A DNA stretch of 64,000 nt from Stenogyne calaminthoides (Eukaryota; Streptophyta; Magnoliopsida; Lamiales; Lamiaceae). This document shows, in pieces, positions 35,560-47,318 of the stretch (positions are counted from its first letter, which is position 1; every line of letters starts with the position of its first letter). The position numbers and the translations under genes are program-made. The notes under the pieces were generated by a model. It saw only the letters and a program-made list of their open reading frames with translations, was not told the DNA's origin and made no database searches. Location of the stretch: positions 21,691,916 to 21,755,915 of the forward strand of contig JBBCBC010000017.1 in the NCBI GenBank assembly GCA_037126765.1, written 5' to 3'.

Positions 35560-38500
35560 TGATCTAATGATCTCACGATCTTCAATCTCTTGGCTTATAT
35601 CCCTCGGCATTTTCGTTGATCCCGAGGAATGTTGAATATCCGTATAGCTTCCATTTGACATCATTGATCTGGCCGAGGATCGATTATGCGAGCTTTGTTC
35701 GGGATGTCAAAATAGAACCTTTGAAATGCCGGTCTGTCAAATGAGCCATCCGCTTCTTCGAGTAGTCCATCACGTCATACTCTTGGCGAGATATTCTCAC
35801 ATTGATTACTCGGCCTCATTTTCCGGATATTTGAAAAAATCTGGTGCTTGTTCTCCAACCGGTTGAAATTCGCATCTAGTGATTCTTCTTGTGGCACTAG
35901 ATCCGAACAAAAGCATCGAAGCCATTCACTTCGATCTTATTCCATTCCTCGAACTATCGGCATATTGCCTTGGTTTTGGAATGATTTCATCAACTCTTCT
36001 CGGTAACCGAGGTTACGGTCAGATTTTCGGCTTTGCCTTTTATTCGCCCTCGATCTATATTTCTTTTTGGTCTTCTACCTTTTGCAAATTTTACGCCCTT
36101 CTTTCTTCTTCACTATCTGAGCTTCTTGACAAATCTGCTCCTTAGAGCAGATTTCTCGGCCCGATTTCTTATCGTCATGATCTGGCATTGTGTTTCTCGT
36201 GACTCTCTTGAAATGAGTATTTGGTCTGAGTTTTGATGTCCCGGCACCGCATCTAACTTTCTTGCCTTTGACTTCTTCATCTTCCCGAAATTTCATTAGC
36301 AAAGCAGATCCGGATGGTCTAGTCTCGGCCATAGGATTCAATTTGTCGAATCAATTCTTACATTGTTACGATAAAAGTCGATTGGTTTCTCAATCTGTCC
36401 TTCCCCCTTTTTGGTTTGATCAAAAAGAGCATTGAGGTGGGAAGTCAGAGATCCAAAGCTGACTGATATGGCCTTGTTAAGATCTTCAACAGATAAACCT
36501 TGAGCTTGAGTAGATAGATTTTGAATCTTTGAGATCATTTCGGTCTTGGTGATTCAACGACGAGAGAGAGGGTAAGAATGAGTTTATCAAGTTTTTCTTG
36601 ATCATTTCAAGCTTTTTAGTGACCATCGAATAGAAACTTGTTGTTGATCAACTTTGGACTAGCTTGTCGTCAAGCTGTCTTCTTAAATTCGGTGATCGGG
36701 TTGGTCACGGTTTGAGAGAAGCCCGATCTTTGATTGCTTCAATCTGGGAAATAGCCAATTCCGTTGATCCATTATTTCTTTGAGGCCAATCGCCTCGATC
36801 GCCTATTGTGTTGCTAAGTTCATTAGCCAACACTCCCTCAACTTCTTCTTTCAGAAGATCTTTAAAACACGATTTGATCTCCTGAAGTTGATCAGTGGTG
36901 ATGTGTGTTGCAGGAATATTTTGCATCACCTGATCATGCCCAGTTGTTTGCGCCTCCAGTGGCTAGTCATGAAGCTAAGACACAGTTCCACTATCATCAA
37001 GAACTCCCACATCCTTCATAGGATCATCTTCTAGGATCATCTTCCTTAGGAGTTTTAAAACTTGACCTCGGTTCAACTTGTTCAATTATTCGACTTTACG
37101 TGGATCGAGCTTTGATCGCTTCGGCAGATTATCGATTCGGTGGTGATCTACCGAAAGCGATTTCTTCATGTCGAAATCAAAATCTGCGAATGCATCAGCA
37201 CCTCCCATCTGTTCAATAATGATCATGAAATCTGAGAAGTTCTTCAAACTGAGATCTTTCCAAGTGAGGATCTCCATTACTTCCTCTCGAATAACAGGAT
37301 GGGCTACCAACTCTGGATCCAACTCATCAATATCGCGTTCAATTCTCATTCTGACCATTTTCCCGGTGATGGTCTTGGATGATCTGGACTCAGGAATCAT
37401 CTGTTCAGATCGACCAGGTTCCGGTTGATGAGATGTAGAGAGTTCTGGTGGTGTCCGAGTATTTGGATGTTGGTGATTGGTGAATCTGCAGAGGTTATGT
37501 TTAGCGACAAGTGTATGCGGTTTCTGCGGCGGTGATCTTCTTGGTTGGTTGTGGTGGTGAACTTCGAGTTAGCGGCGGTGAAGGATAAGGAGAGATATGC
37601 TCATCATCTAGACGTCTGAGTGGTGAATCAGCGCGAGATTGAGGTGAAGGAGATCGTTCGTCCCTTGCTCTTCCCTCAGATTGTTCTGGCGATCTCTCAA
37701 TTTGAGAGGCCTGCTATCTTATGTTTCAGCAGATCTCTGTTGTTCATCAGGTTGATCTGGCACTCCTTCTTCATCTGACTCGTCTTTCAAAAAAAGAGTC
37801 ATGGTGGCCTGTTTTACCTTCTTTGGCCTCTTCTCCTGAGCCTTTACCAGTTTTCTCTTCTTCTTTTGAGGAGCATCAGTTGCAGACGTAGCTGCTTCCT
37901 TATTCTTCCCTTTCTTAACCTTAGGGGGAGTGGGCGATATCATCATCGATGGCCCATAGATGGCGATTGTGGTTGAGAGAAAGGCCTTGTAGGACTTCAA
38001 ATCCGATTTCGATCCCATTCAAAGATTGGGCATCTTGTCCTTGAGAATGGATTGCAACCTTGTTGAGATTCTTTGATTCTCTTCTTTAGATAGACTTGTC
38101 TCTGTTCACTAACTCCAAACTTGTCATGTTCTTGGAGCAGAATAGCCTTCAGAAAACCATGCCAATTAATATTTTTGGCTTCATCGATAATATCAGCCAT
38201 ACTATACATTTTACAAATTTGTTAATTCATCTTTGAACGAGATACCCATGATTGTTTTTGACAGAATGTCAAACAACAAACGGTATTTCCTTTTCAACAT
38301 AGGCCTGAAAAAGCCTACGGTCTGGTGTTTATCAACCTCTCTGAAGAGTTCATTCCTGATCAGTTCGTCTTCATTCTCCCTGTAGTGAGCAGGAGAGATT
38401 TTTCCTTTGGGCAAGTTGAACAGTCGAGATATATCATCATTTGTAAGTCTGATCTCCTCTCCATTTACTGAAGATATCAGTTCGTGTCCAGGTCTCCTCG

Positions 38501-38721
38501 TCAACCTTCAAATTCCTCAAGAATTTCAGTGCTTCATACTGCATTACTGGATTGCAGTGAGCAGCACAATATTTTTCGAGACCACCCTTCCTCAGAATTT
38601 GTTCCACCTCCATTTATTCCGGATCCCGTGTCACACCAAACCTTACAAATTTGTCTTCAAAAATTTTGGTTGCCAAATCCGCATAGTTACACATAATTTT
38701 GCCCATTCCGTGAGTGGCCAT
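35560..38721 (-). pseudogene. Accessory ORF downstream of Sirevirus pol, broken
   Basis: A long coding region, perhaps 900-1000 codons, between pol and the 3' LTR. It starts at an ATG (38719-38721) preceded by an acceptor-like TTATTGTAG. Pieces: MATHGMGKIMCNYADLATK, an in-frame TAA, then MEVEQILRKGGLEKYCAAHC; after a shift, GEEIRLTNDDISRLFNLPKG (38211-38504); MADIIDEAKNINWHGFLKAI (37997-38209); a Lys-rich, nuclear-signal-like part (37719-38018); 37086-37400; 36705-36929; 36338-36538; 36075-36341; and a C-terminal part (35.58-35.88 kb) that is intact in element C (63180-63461). The LTNDDISRLFNLP stretch loosely recalls the putative plant transposon protein domain carried by some plant retroelements. 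Many frameshifts coincide with CG-for-CTG/CAG changes. Function unknown. Confidence 0.65.
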
Positions 38722-38928
38722 CTACAATAAGATAGACTCGATTAAAATTTGTGCATAACCATAAAGATATCATATATTGATTATTAGACCTATTCTCAGA
38801 CCTAGTAATCGATGAATACATACGGATATCAAGAAATGATAAGGCGTAACATAGGATAACATAAATAGACGTAATCTATATGTTTAATGGATTTTAGGAA
38901 AGTAATTAATCAAATAACTAGAAATTAC
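38722..38928 (-). other. Probable intron in the accessory ORF leader
   Basis: Donor AATCTG/GTAATTTC (38929/38928) and acceptor TTATTGTAG/ATG (38722/38721) on the minus strand, 207 bp. The upstream exon (about 38929-39050) has the composition of a plant 5' leader. Splicing is inferred, not observed. Confidence 0.5.
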
Positions 38929-39063
38929 CAGATTCTGCTTTTCGATTTTGAAATAGGTTGAATCGCAAGAAACACTTTGAATCACAGAAAGATAATTGTG
39001 AGTTTGCAGAGAATAAATCGCAAGAATTTTGAGAAAAAAAATACTCTGGTAGGGTTTTGATGA

Positions 39064-39078
39064 AGCTTATAAAAGGAA
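39064..39078. promoter_or_regulatory. TATA-like element usable on either strand
   Basis: CTTATAAAAGGAAGG on the plus strand; CCTTCCTTTTATAAGC on the minus. On the minus strand it lies about 140 bp before the leader intron of the accessory ORF and is followed by a leader-like CAAAACCCTA. On the plus strand it lies about 0.6 kb before the cysteine-rich ORF. Confidence 0.45.
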
Positions 39079-39674
39079 GGAGGGAAAATCGAGACTAGAA
39101 GATCAAACGTTTGAAAAGGATAAACGATCCAGATTGAGCGGTTTTGATCGTGTGGTCAAGATATGCACGCACGATTGCCTTTTGGATTTAAAAACACATT
39201 TAGTGGCATTTAATACATATACCCTACGTCCGCATTAAATAATTTGCAGGGTATGCGTCACAAAAGTATGTGTACAGTAAAGACAAATATTATCAGATAA
39301 TTTTAGATATGTAAGCAGTAAACAAAGAAATAGAAATGCGTATCTGGTTGACTGATATTGTAATCAGTCAATACCACTTGAAGTCTGTCTGTACCACTTG
39401 TTGATCTTAGTTTTCTGCCTAATCCTTATAATTTCCCAACTGTCCCTTTCAACTGATCCGCTCCACTTTGCGTCTGATATTCCCTTTTCTGATCCTCCCT
39501 GATCAGTTGAAGTTCCCCCTTCAACTGTTATTTCTGATTACTTATTGACTGATTTATCTGATTTGTTGAGGTATCATACTCAACTGATCTTCCTCATCTG
39601 ATCAGTCTCTTATCTAATCAGATTTCAGTTGACCTAATCTGATTCTACTCAGACCAAGTTAATTCTTGGGATAA

Positions 39675-40388
39675 GTGTTACCGCCAAAACTTAGTCTTGG
39701 AAAATCGGATAGTCGTCTCGATTCCCTAAGTCGGCACGATTTGACATTCGTAATAATAGTCTGGATACTTTGGGATATCAATCGATGTAAGCTTATCCAA
39801 TCATCAGTTGCGTGTTTCCTACGTGCTGTCCTTGTGGTGCCAATTTCTCTAAAAGGTTTTGAGAAATCAAATTTGCATTTGCACCCCTGCTTGACCTCTA
39901 TAAATTGGACCAATGATTTACACAAAATAACCCATTCATCTTCTTTATTTAGCTTATACTCCATGTTTTCCGATGAGCCCTTATTTTCGGTGAAACTTCC
40001 GACAAAAACCTTTACCCCTTTTCAAATGATTTCAGCTTCTCAAATCAACCCTGTGTGTCCCTTATTACTGCTTTCGTCGTCATCGAAGATTACACATACA
40101 ATTATTGCCAAGCGTCTCTACCACCGAGGCGGCGGATATGCTATCGCAAATGAGAAGACACTTCTCCTAACCGTATGCACCTTGTGTGCCTATCGAGATG
40201 ACGAAATTAGCATCAACAGACTCAGTCTGATACAAAACATGAGTTTGGTATCCGATTTTGATCAGATAACAACTGATCATCGTATATCAAACTCAATATT
40301 TGCATGTGACACTTGTGGCCATATGGTCTTTGGACACATCTTTGGCACTTGTGTCCCATTTAACAGTTGGAGAGCTCATTCATTTTAG
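39675..40388 (+). CDS. Cysteine-rich ORF antisense to the Sirevirus
   Basis: An open frame of 237 codons; the more plausible start is the ATG at 39963 (141 residues). It runs opposite to the retroelement's own genes, in the gap between pol and the accessory ORF. Two CxxC motifs (CTLC and CDTCGH, the second followed by FGTC) could form a zinc-binding fold. A TATA-like box lies upstream at 39064 and a gene-end-like A/T-rich region follows. Antisense ORFs are known in some plant LTR elements of other lineages. I do not recognise this protein. It could also be fortuitous: codon constraint cannot be tested here, and the 39680-39780 stretch is in a CG-altered patch that may have changed the frame. 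Confidence 0.3.
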   Translation: MLPPKLSLGKSDSRLDSLSRHDLTFVIIVWILWDINRCKLIQSSVACFLRAVLVVPISLKGFEKSNLHLHPCLTSINWTNDLHKITHSSSLFSLYSMFSDEPLFSVKLPTKTFTPFQMISASQINPVCPLLLLSSSSKITHTIIAKRLYHRGGGYAIANEKTLLLTVCTLCAYRDDEISINRLSLIQNMSLVSDFDQITTDHRISNSIFACDTCGHMVFGHIFGTCVPFNSWRAHSF

Positions 40389-40399
40389 GACTAGGGGAT

Positions 40400-40690
40400 C
40401 CTGCCTTAAAAATCCTTCAATGCCGCTCTCGCTCCTAACTCCGAAGCTCTGAGGGTGGCTTTAGGATTATTTCAAAGCCTCTCACACCCCTTTTAGGGTT
40501 AAGTGGGGGAAAATGGGAGCATCAGGCTTTAAAATCTTTAAAGCCTCTCTCCCCCCTTCTAGGGTTAGGCTTAGGATTTTCGGTTTATGGTTTATGTACT
40601 GACCTCCGGGTCCTTTTGTACTTGTAACTTGTAATGTAAACCTGACCTCCGGGTCTTTATCAATGAAAAGTTCTATTATTTCATTGTTGT
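40400..40690 (+). repeat. Duplicated region after the cysteine-rich ORF
   Basis: GCTTTA...AAAGCCTCTC followed by CCTTTTAGGGTTA occurs twice (about 40450-40500 and 40530-40570), and TGACCTCCGGGTC occurs at about 40600 and 40644. The stretch ends in ATCAATGAAAAGTTCTATTA, which resembles a plant polyadenylation region on the plus strand. No coding potential. Confidence 0.5.
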
Positions 40691-40934
40691 GTATTTTCTG
40701 TTTCCTTATGCGACTGAAGCTTTAATCTTATGTAACTTGCTTGTTGAACATTAACTTAATCGACTTACAAAGTATGAAACAACCAAACTGATCAGTTCCT
40801 TTAATCTGATAAAGCCTTCTCATATCAGTTCCTTTACTGATCTTCTGATTAGTTGAGATACCTAACTCAACTGATTCCTCTTAAACAGTTAGTCTCTTAA
40901 CGGTGGTTCTCGAGATCGATCCACCAAACATTTA

Positions 40935-43900
40935 CGGTGCTTTTTCTCCAAGATCAAAGCCCTAGCTCATTGCATAATTCTCTGAATACGATCTCAGCTA
41001 GTGGCTTGGTTAAAATATCGACTTTACATTTTATCGGTATGGATCTTTTCCATTATGATATTCTTCTTTTCAACATGATCTCTTATAAAATGGTGTCCGA
41101 CATCCACATGCTTGCATCTTGTATGTAGAAACGAGATTCGAGTAATTGCAATAACACTATTCTTCATCGTCAGAATATAGGCACGTTCTTAGCTACAATG
41201 TTATAATCCTCATTTTCGCCGACTAAGCAGAGAAGCGATTGGGGAACAATGACTTCTGCTGACCATATATTTACCCGGTAGTAGATGTCAACCGATGTCT
41301 TCTTCTTTGAAAACCACGATATCGGTTTACTACCTAAAAACCCGACATGTACGAGGTTGACTTCTGTCATTCTCGCAACCTCCATAATCGAATCGAGAAT
41401 ACCCACTAAGCTCTAGATTATCATCGATGGGTAAAATAAACCAAGGTTTTTGTCCTTCAGATACTTAAGAATCCGCTTAGTCGCTTCCGGTGGCTTTGCA
41501 TTGGATTTGCACGAAATCGCACATACACCTCATTGCCAAAAGTGATATCCGGGTCTTTGGCGGTCGGTATAGTAAAGATCCAATGAGAACCCTATATTCT
41601 TTCTGATTAGTTTTCTGACCATCCTCATCTGGACCCATCTTGAATCCAGTCATCATAGGAATTCTGGCTTCCTTACAGTTTTGAACTCCAAACTTAGCCA
41701 ATAAACTCCTAGTGTGCCGCTTTGGCGAGATGAATATCCCTTATGTACTTTACTTAATTTGTAGACCCAGAAAGTAACTCATCTGACCCATCATGGACAT
41801 CTCGAACTTTCCTTGCATCAGCTTGCTGAATTTTTCACATAAACTCTTGTTGGGAGATCCGAAGATGATGTCGTCCACATAAATCTGAACCATCAGAATA
41901 TCTTCTCCATCTTCTATTCTGAATAAGGTTCTGTCCACTATTCCTTTAGTGAAACCACTGTCTATCAAGAACTGAGAGAGTGTATCATACCAAGCTCGAG
42001 GAGCTTGTTTCAGGCCATAAAGAGCTTTTCTTAAACGGTACACCTGGTCGCCTTTTTCAAAGACTGGAGGTTGTTCAACATAAATTTCCTCAGCTAGTAC
42101 CCCGTTTAAGAATGTACTCTTTATATCCATTTTATACACAATAAACCCTCTGTGGGCAGCATATGCCAAAAATAGCCGAATGGCTTCCAGGCAAGCAACT
42201 GGTGCAAAGGTCTCATCATAATCAATTCCTTCTGATTGTGAGTACCCCTTAGCAACAAGTGTTGCCTTATTTCTGGTTATGACATTATTCTCATCTCTCT
42301 TGTTCTTGAATACCCACTTTGTGCCAATCACATCTTGATGGGTTAGTCTGTCCACCAGTTTCCAAACCTGATTCCTTTCAAACTGTTCCAGTTCTTCTTG
42401 CATGGCTAGAATCCAGTTTGCATCTTGTAGAGCTTCCTCTACTTCAGTTGGTTCCTTCAAAGTCAGATAATAACAATACATGGCACTTTCACCAATCTGA
42501 TGTCTAGTTTTGATTCTATCAGATGGGTCTCCGATGATCAGATTAGTTGGATGACTGGTTACCCAGGTCCTTCTTTTCTGATTTGCATCTATTTGGAGAA
42601 CATCATTCTCTTCTGATAGTAGTTCATTACTAGTGATTGAGAGTGGTGCAGAATTATGATCCACTTGACATGGACAAGTCTCAGCTGATGTTGGACTCAT
42701 CATGTGCTGATGTCTGTCCGTAGGAACTTCAGGTGTTCCCCCTGAACCAGATGGTTCAGTTGATACTGTATCAGCTGTATCAGCTTCTTTATTGACAGTT
42801 GTACGTACCTTAGGGTCTGATTGACCTGGTGAATCAGCAAGATCTGGAATATACACTGTTACGTGTTCTGATCCTTTTTCCTTAATACTTAGCTGATCTA
42901 TTTTTTGTGCATCAGGTACCGGTTGATCTGGTACTTCTTGTTCTGAGGCAGATTTCTCTTGTTCAGAAGATGTTTCATCAAAGATCACATGAGGTGTTTC
43001 TTCCACAACTAGGGTTCGCCTGTTGTAAACCCTGAAAGCCTTGTTGGATGAGGAATATCCTAAGAATATACCCTCATCTTGACTTGGCCTCAAAAGTCTT
43101 CAACTGACTCTTCCCATTGTTGTGTATGAAACACTTGCACCCAAAAACATGGAAGTAAGAAACACGAGGTTTTCTGCCCTTCTACAGTTCATAGGATGTT
43201 TTGTAGTGAGCCTTAGTTAGAGAGCATCTGTTCTGAGTGTGGCATGCAGTATTGATGGCTTCTGCCCAGAAACGGTTTGGTGTTGCATGTTCAGCTAACA
43301 TAGTGTGAGCAGCTTCCTTGAGTGTTCAGTTTCTCCGTTCTGGTACACCATTCTGTTGTGGCGTTCTTGCAGCTGATGTCTCATGCTGTATACCAAACTT
43401 AGTGAAAAAATCAGTAATAAAAGAGTTCAGAAATTCTGTACCTTTATCTGATCTGATTTTCGCTATACTGACACCCTTTTCGTTTTGTAGTTTCTTGAGC
43501 AACTCAGGTATCTTTGTTGTTGTCTCATTCTTCTTATACAAGAATACAACCCATGTAAACTTGGAATAATCATCCACGATTACCAGGGTATATTTGAGTC
43601 CGCTGAGACTGACTGGTGTAACTGGTCCAAATAAGTCCATATGGAGCAGTTGCAATACTCTGCTGGATGCTGGTCTAGAGATTCCCTTGAATGAGGCTTT
43701 AACCTGTTTTCCCTTCTAACATGCGACACATGTCTGATCCTTAGAGAATACCTCATTCGGAAGTCCCTCAACCAAAGACATCCTTACTATCTTGTTAAGA
43801 GTCTCATTCTTTTGTGCCAGAGCCAACTGCTACTTTTGGAACTCTTAACAATCAGGCATGCATTTCTTGGACAACTGTTCCAATATGCTGTATAAATCGT

Positions 43901-44233
43901 ACCTTTCCTTGAACCAGTTAACAAGATCTGTTGAGTAGCTCGATTCTTGATAGTACACTGATCAGTCGAGAACTCAACACTGAATCCGTTGTCGCAGAAT
44001 TGTGAAACTGATAACAGGTTATGCTTTAAACCTTCGACATACGAGACTCCAGTAACCTGTATATCATCATTCTCTAAGGTTCTGAATCCTCTGGTAAAAC
44101 CAAAGTTATCATCACCAAAGAGTACACGCAGGCCTTCTTGTTCTGCGTAAGAGCTAAAGAGATGTTTACTTCCAGTCATATACCTTGAGCATCCACTATC
44201 GATGTACCAGATAGTTGCTTGTACACCTCATTT
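40935..44233 (-). pseudogene. Sirevirus pol: protease, integrase, reverse transcriptase, RNase H (broken)
   Basis: Minus strand, 5' to 3'. Protease: active site IDSGCSRYMTG (about 44175-44205) continuing into 43787-44179. GAG-pre-integrase: SSSWLWHKRMRLL. Integrase core: 43326-43655, with HMDLFGPV, IRSDKGTEF and TPQQNGVPERRN. Integrase tail plus RVT_2 reverse transcriptase: 41750-43093 (447 codons), with a Ser/Asp/Pro-rich linker and then YVDDIIFGSPN near residue 408 and MSMMGQMSYFLGLQIK, a Sirevirus-type signature. RNase H: 41170-41701 and a tail to about 40935 (CKHVDVRHHFIRDHVE). Frameshifts separate protease from gag, protease from integrase, and pieces of RNase H. A stop after PERRN splits the integrase. 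The catalytic motifs are still readable. Confidence 0.92.
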
Positions 44234-44265
44234 GTTGGCCAAACCCACGCGAACCTGCAATCAAA

Positions 44266-46860
44266 TCAGACTTTAGGTACCCCTTTTGGATTGGGTCCTG
44301 AGGGGTTAGAGTTGGTTTTAGGGATCCATACAAACAGGGCACTTCTATTGTAATCAGATAGATCAGAAGGTCTGATTTGTCTCCCATAAACATCTACATA
44401 ATCATACATCTCTTCATATGCATTATGATCAGTATGATTATTTGTGTGAGCCTTGAGTGAATCAGAAGACTTGGGATTTTTCTTTACTGTTTGTCTTCTT
44501 TTAACCCAGTGGGGCTCAGGTGCAGCAACCCTAGGTTTCTGATTGTAAGGGTAGGTACGACTGCTACCATTAAAAGATTCATATTTTTTTGGCATAAATG
44601 GTCTTAGCAATTTACCTTTAGCTTGCTTGTTAGGCAGCTGACCCTGATTATGTTTCAGATTAGATTTCCCTTTGACAGGTTGTCTATTCCGATACCTAAT
44701 CTGCTGATCAGGTTGAGGTCTCTTCAGAAGAACTGGGTTCTTCCGTTGATTCCTCGGCTGATGCTTAATCAGTTGGGGTCCATTTCTGTTCCCTTTCTGA
44801 TTGGGCACTTGCCTTGCTTGTTCATCAGGTCTCTTTCCCTTATCAGATACATATTTTGCTTTTTGTGTATCTATATCAGAAACTCGTTTGATTACACCTT
44901 TTTGAAGTGAACCAGGCGGGGCTTTTGAGGATGTAGAAGGGTTTTCATACCCAATTCCCTTCTTATTAGTTGTCGTTCAAAAATAGTTGTTCATATCCTG
45001 AACGGTTTTCGAAGATTTCGTGAAAACCTGTATTTTCTTACGTAAACTATCCTCAGTTAATTTCAGACTCTCATGTAGTCGGAAGAGATCATCAAACTTG
45101 GCTTGTAGGATTTTAAAATCATCAGCTTGCTGTTTATTGATAGCTAGTTGTTCCTTAATCTGCTTCTCCTGATCAGAAGAGTTAACTTTCAGAACTTTCA
45201 GTTCTTCAGTTATCTTCTGAGCAGTTTCAGCTGATTTTAGTCCAGATGTTCTACTGACAGCATTTTCCTTAACAAGCTGAGTATTTTCAATCCTTAGCTT
45301 ATCATTTTCGGCTTCCACTATCGTATAAGTGTCTACTGCGTTAGAGAGATCATCAAGCAATTGCTCAGAATAGAGCTGCAAGTCAATCTCTCCAGCAGGT
45401 GTGCTAATCATAGCTGGTGTGGAAACTGAAAGAGCAGAAGGTTTAGAGGTTACCTCAGATTGGTCTTCCTCCTTAGCCATCAAACAAATTTCATCATCAG
45501 AAGAGAATATCAGATCATCGAAATGGTAGAAATCATCAGCGTTGCTTATCAAACAAAAATCTTCTACAGATGAGAAGCTTGAATCCTCAGAAGGCAGATA
45601 AGAATCATCAATTTCTGATGTATCAACAACCATAGCTTTCCTGTCTCTATAGCGTTGTTCTTTTCTGTTCCGCTTCTCTTCTCTTTCTTTTGGTGTCAGT
45701 TCTGGGCAATCTGAGCTGTAATGATCTGGTTTCTCACAGTTGAAACATGCTCCACGATCCACGAAACTTCTTCTGCCAGGTGAGTCATTCCGTCTGTAGA
45801 ATCTGTTAGGTGACTTACCTGTCTGATTGTAATCAATATTTCTTCTCTCAGATCTGTTGTCTCTTCTTTCATCAGACCGATCATCTCTTTTCTTATCTTC
45901 TCTACGATCCTTTCTGTGATCATCTCTTCGGTCATCAGATCTGGTCCTTTCTAGAGATCTGTCAGCTGGCCTCCTATCTCTTCCTCTGCTGTTTTGATAA
46001 TTCCTGTAAAATCTGCGATACTTACCAAGTTGGATGTTAGATTTTTCAAGTTTTCTGGTTAGCAAAGCAATCTAATCAGTTTGGCTTATAATATTTCCAA
46101 CAGGTTCAGTAGACTTTGAGTTGATGTTGGCTGCTTTGAATGCAACTGATTTTGATGTGGCAGTTGTGGCTTCAGCAGGCGACTCATCTTCTTCTTCTTG
46201 CCCTCTTTCGATCAGATTGAACTCATGAGCTTTAAGACTCAGGAATAGGTTGCTTGGCTTCATCTTAGCAATATCTTGACAATCCTTTATCACAGTGACT
46301 TTCATATCCCACTTCTTAGTCAGAGATCTCAAGATCTTGTAATTTATGTCTTTATCTGACATCTCTCATCCAAGTTCCCGAAGCTTGTTAACTGACATGG
46401 TGATTCTTCCATCGAGCTCATTGATGGTTTCATTTGGTAACATCTTAAGTTTCTCAAATTTCACCAGTTCAGCTTGCAGTCTGCTATCTTTAATCAGATC
46501 ATTTCCTACACACATTTCAGCAAGCGTATCCCACATCTGTTTGGCTGTCTTGAGATACTTTATCTTTTCTCTGGTTATCTTGTCCATGGTCTTCATGATT
46601 ATGTGCCTGACTATCGTATCCAGAGTGTACAACTTTCTCTCTTCAGCATCCATCAGGGCGGGACTCTTTCTGACAAGACTTCCAACTGCAAAATCTGGAT
46701 CACCTCCAACAGCTGGGTTTTCATGATAGATGATGATGAGTCCTCGTTTAAGAACTTCCATCATCCTGCTGCTTATTGATCCCAGATGGTTGCTCATGTA
46801 TGTCGTCCAGTCTGCATAGCTTAGAGAGATTTTCCCATCCTTAGCATTGAGGCTAAACAA
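44266..46860 (-). pseudogene. Sirevirus gag, broken by nonsense mutations
   Basis: One frame on the minus strand, interrupted by TGA at 46366-46368, TAG at 46072-46074 and further stops near 44977 and 44266. 46366-46860 and 46072-46362 form the UBN2-type capsid region (FEKLKMLPNETINELDGRI, INYKILRSLTKKWDMKV). 44977-46065 has an Arg/Asp-rich stretch (RDDRSDERRDNRSERR), a CCHC knuckle CFNCEKPDHYSSDC with normal spacing, and a long coiled-coil-like C-terminus, consistent with the large gag of Sireviruses. The first 14 codons of the open frame (46818-46860) are antisense LTR sequence joined at 46817, so the true gag start is missing. Confidence 0.88.
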
Positions 46861-47318
46861 ATGTAAGGGAAAATCTCAATCTAGTTGGAAACCAAACAAA
46901 CCTTACCCAAATCAGTTTGATAGGTTAAGTTTGTAGGTGAGTGTGAACTCGGTAAACATCTAAGCAATCCCGAAAGGGAGGGTAGGCGATCCCGTGAGGG
47001 TGATAAGTCCCGTTTGAGTGTGAACTCGGTAAACATCTGTTGGGTGTTGGACTAACACGTTAAACTAAGTCCAGTTGGTTAAGTAGGTGCCCCTGCTGAA
47101 AGGGAAGAGTGGATGTAGGAGTTGGACTCCAAACCACTATAAAATTGTGTGTTCTTTACTGCTTTATGTTCTTACTTGGCATATGCATTTGATTAATAGC
47201 AAAACACACATCGTTCTTATAAACAAAAAAAATTGGAATCACTCTGCCCTCACCCCTGTTTTATATGCATTAAAATTGGTATTTAACGCATTCATGGGTT
47301 TTCAAAACGGGACCATCA
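46818..47318 (+). repeat. Truncated plus-strand 5' LTR (501 bp)
   Basis: Matches 48844-49348, the 3' part of the complete plus-strand LTR, almost throughout (both contain AGAGAGATTTTCCCATCC and end AAAACGGGACCATCA). It starts abruptly at 46818, where the neighbour is minus-strand gag. Confidence 0.9.

Noticed and set aside
42319..42507. Small ORFs opposite Sirevirus pol and gag (also 44623-44910, 46346-46779)
   Set aside because: Antisense shadows of well-supported gag-pol coding sequence.
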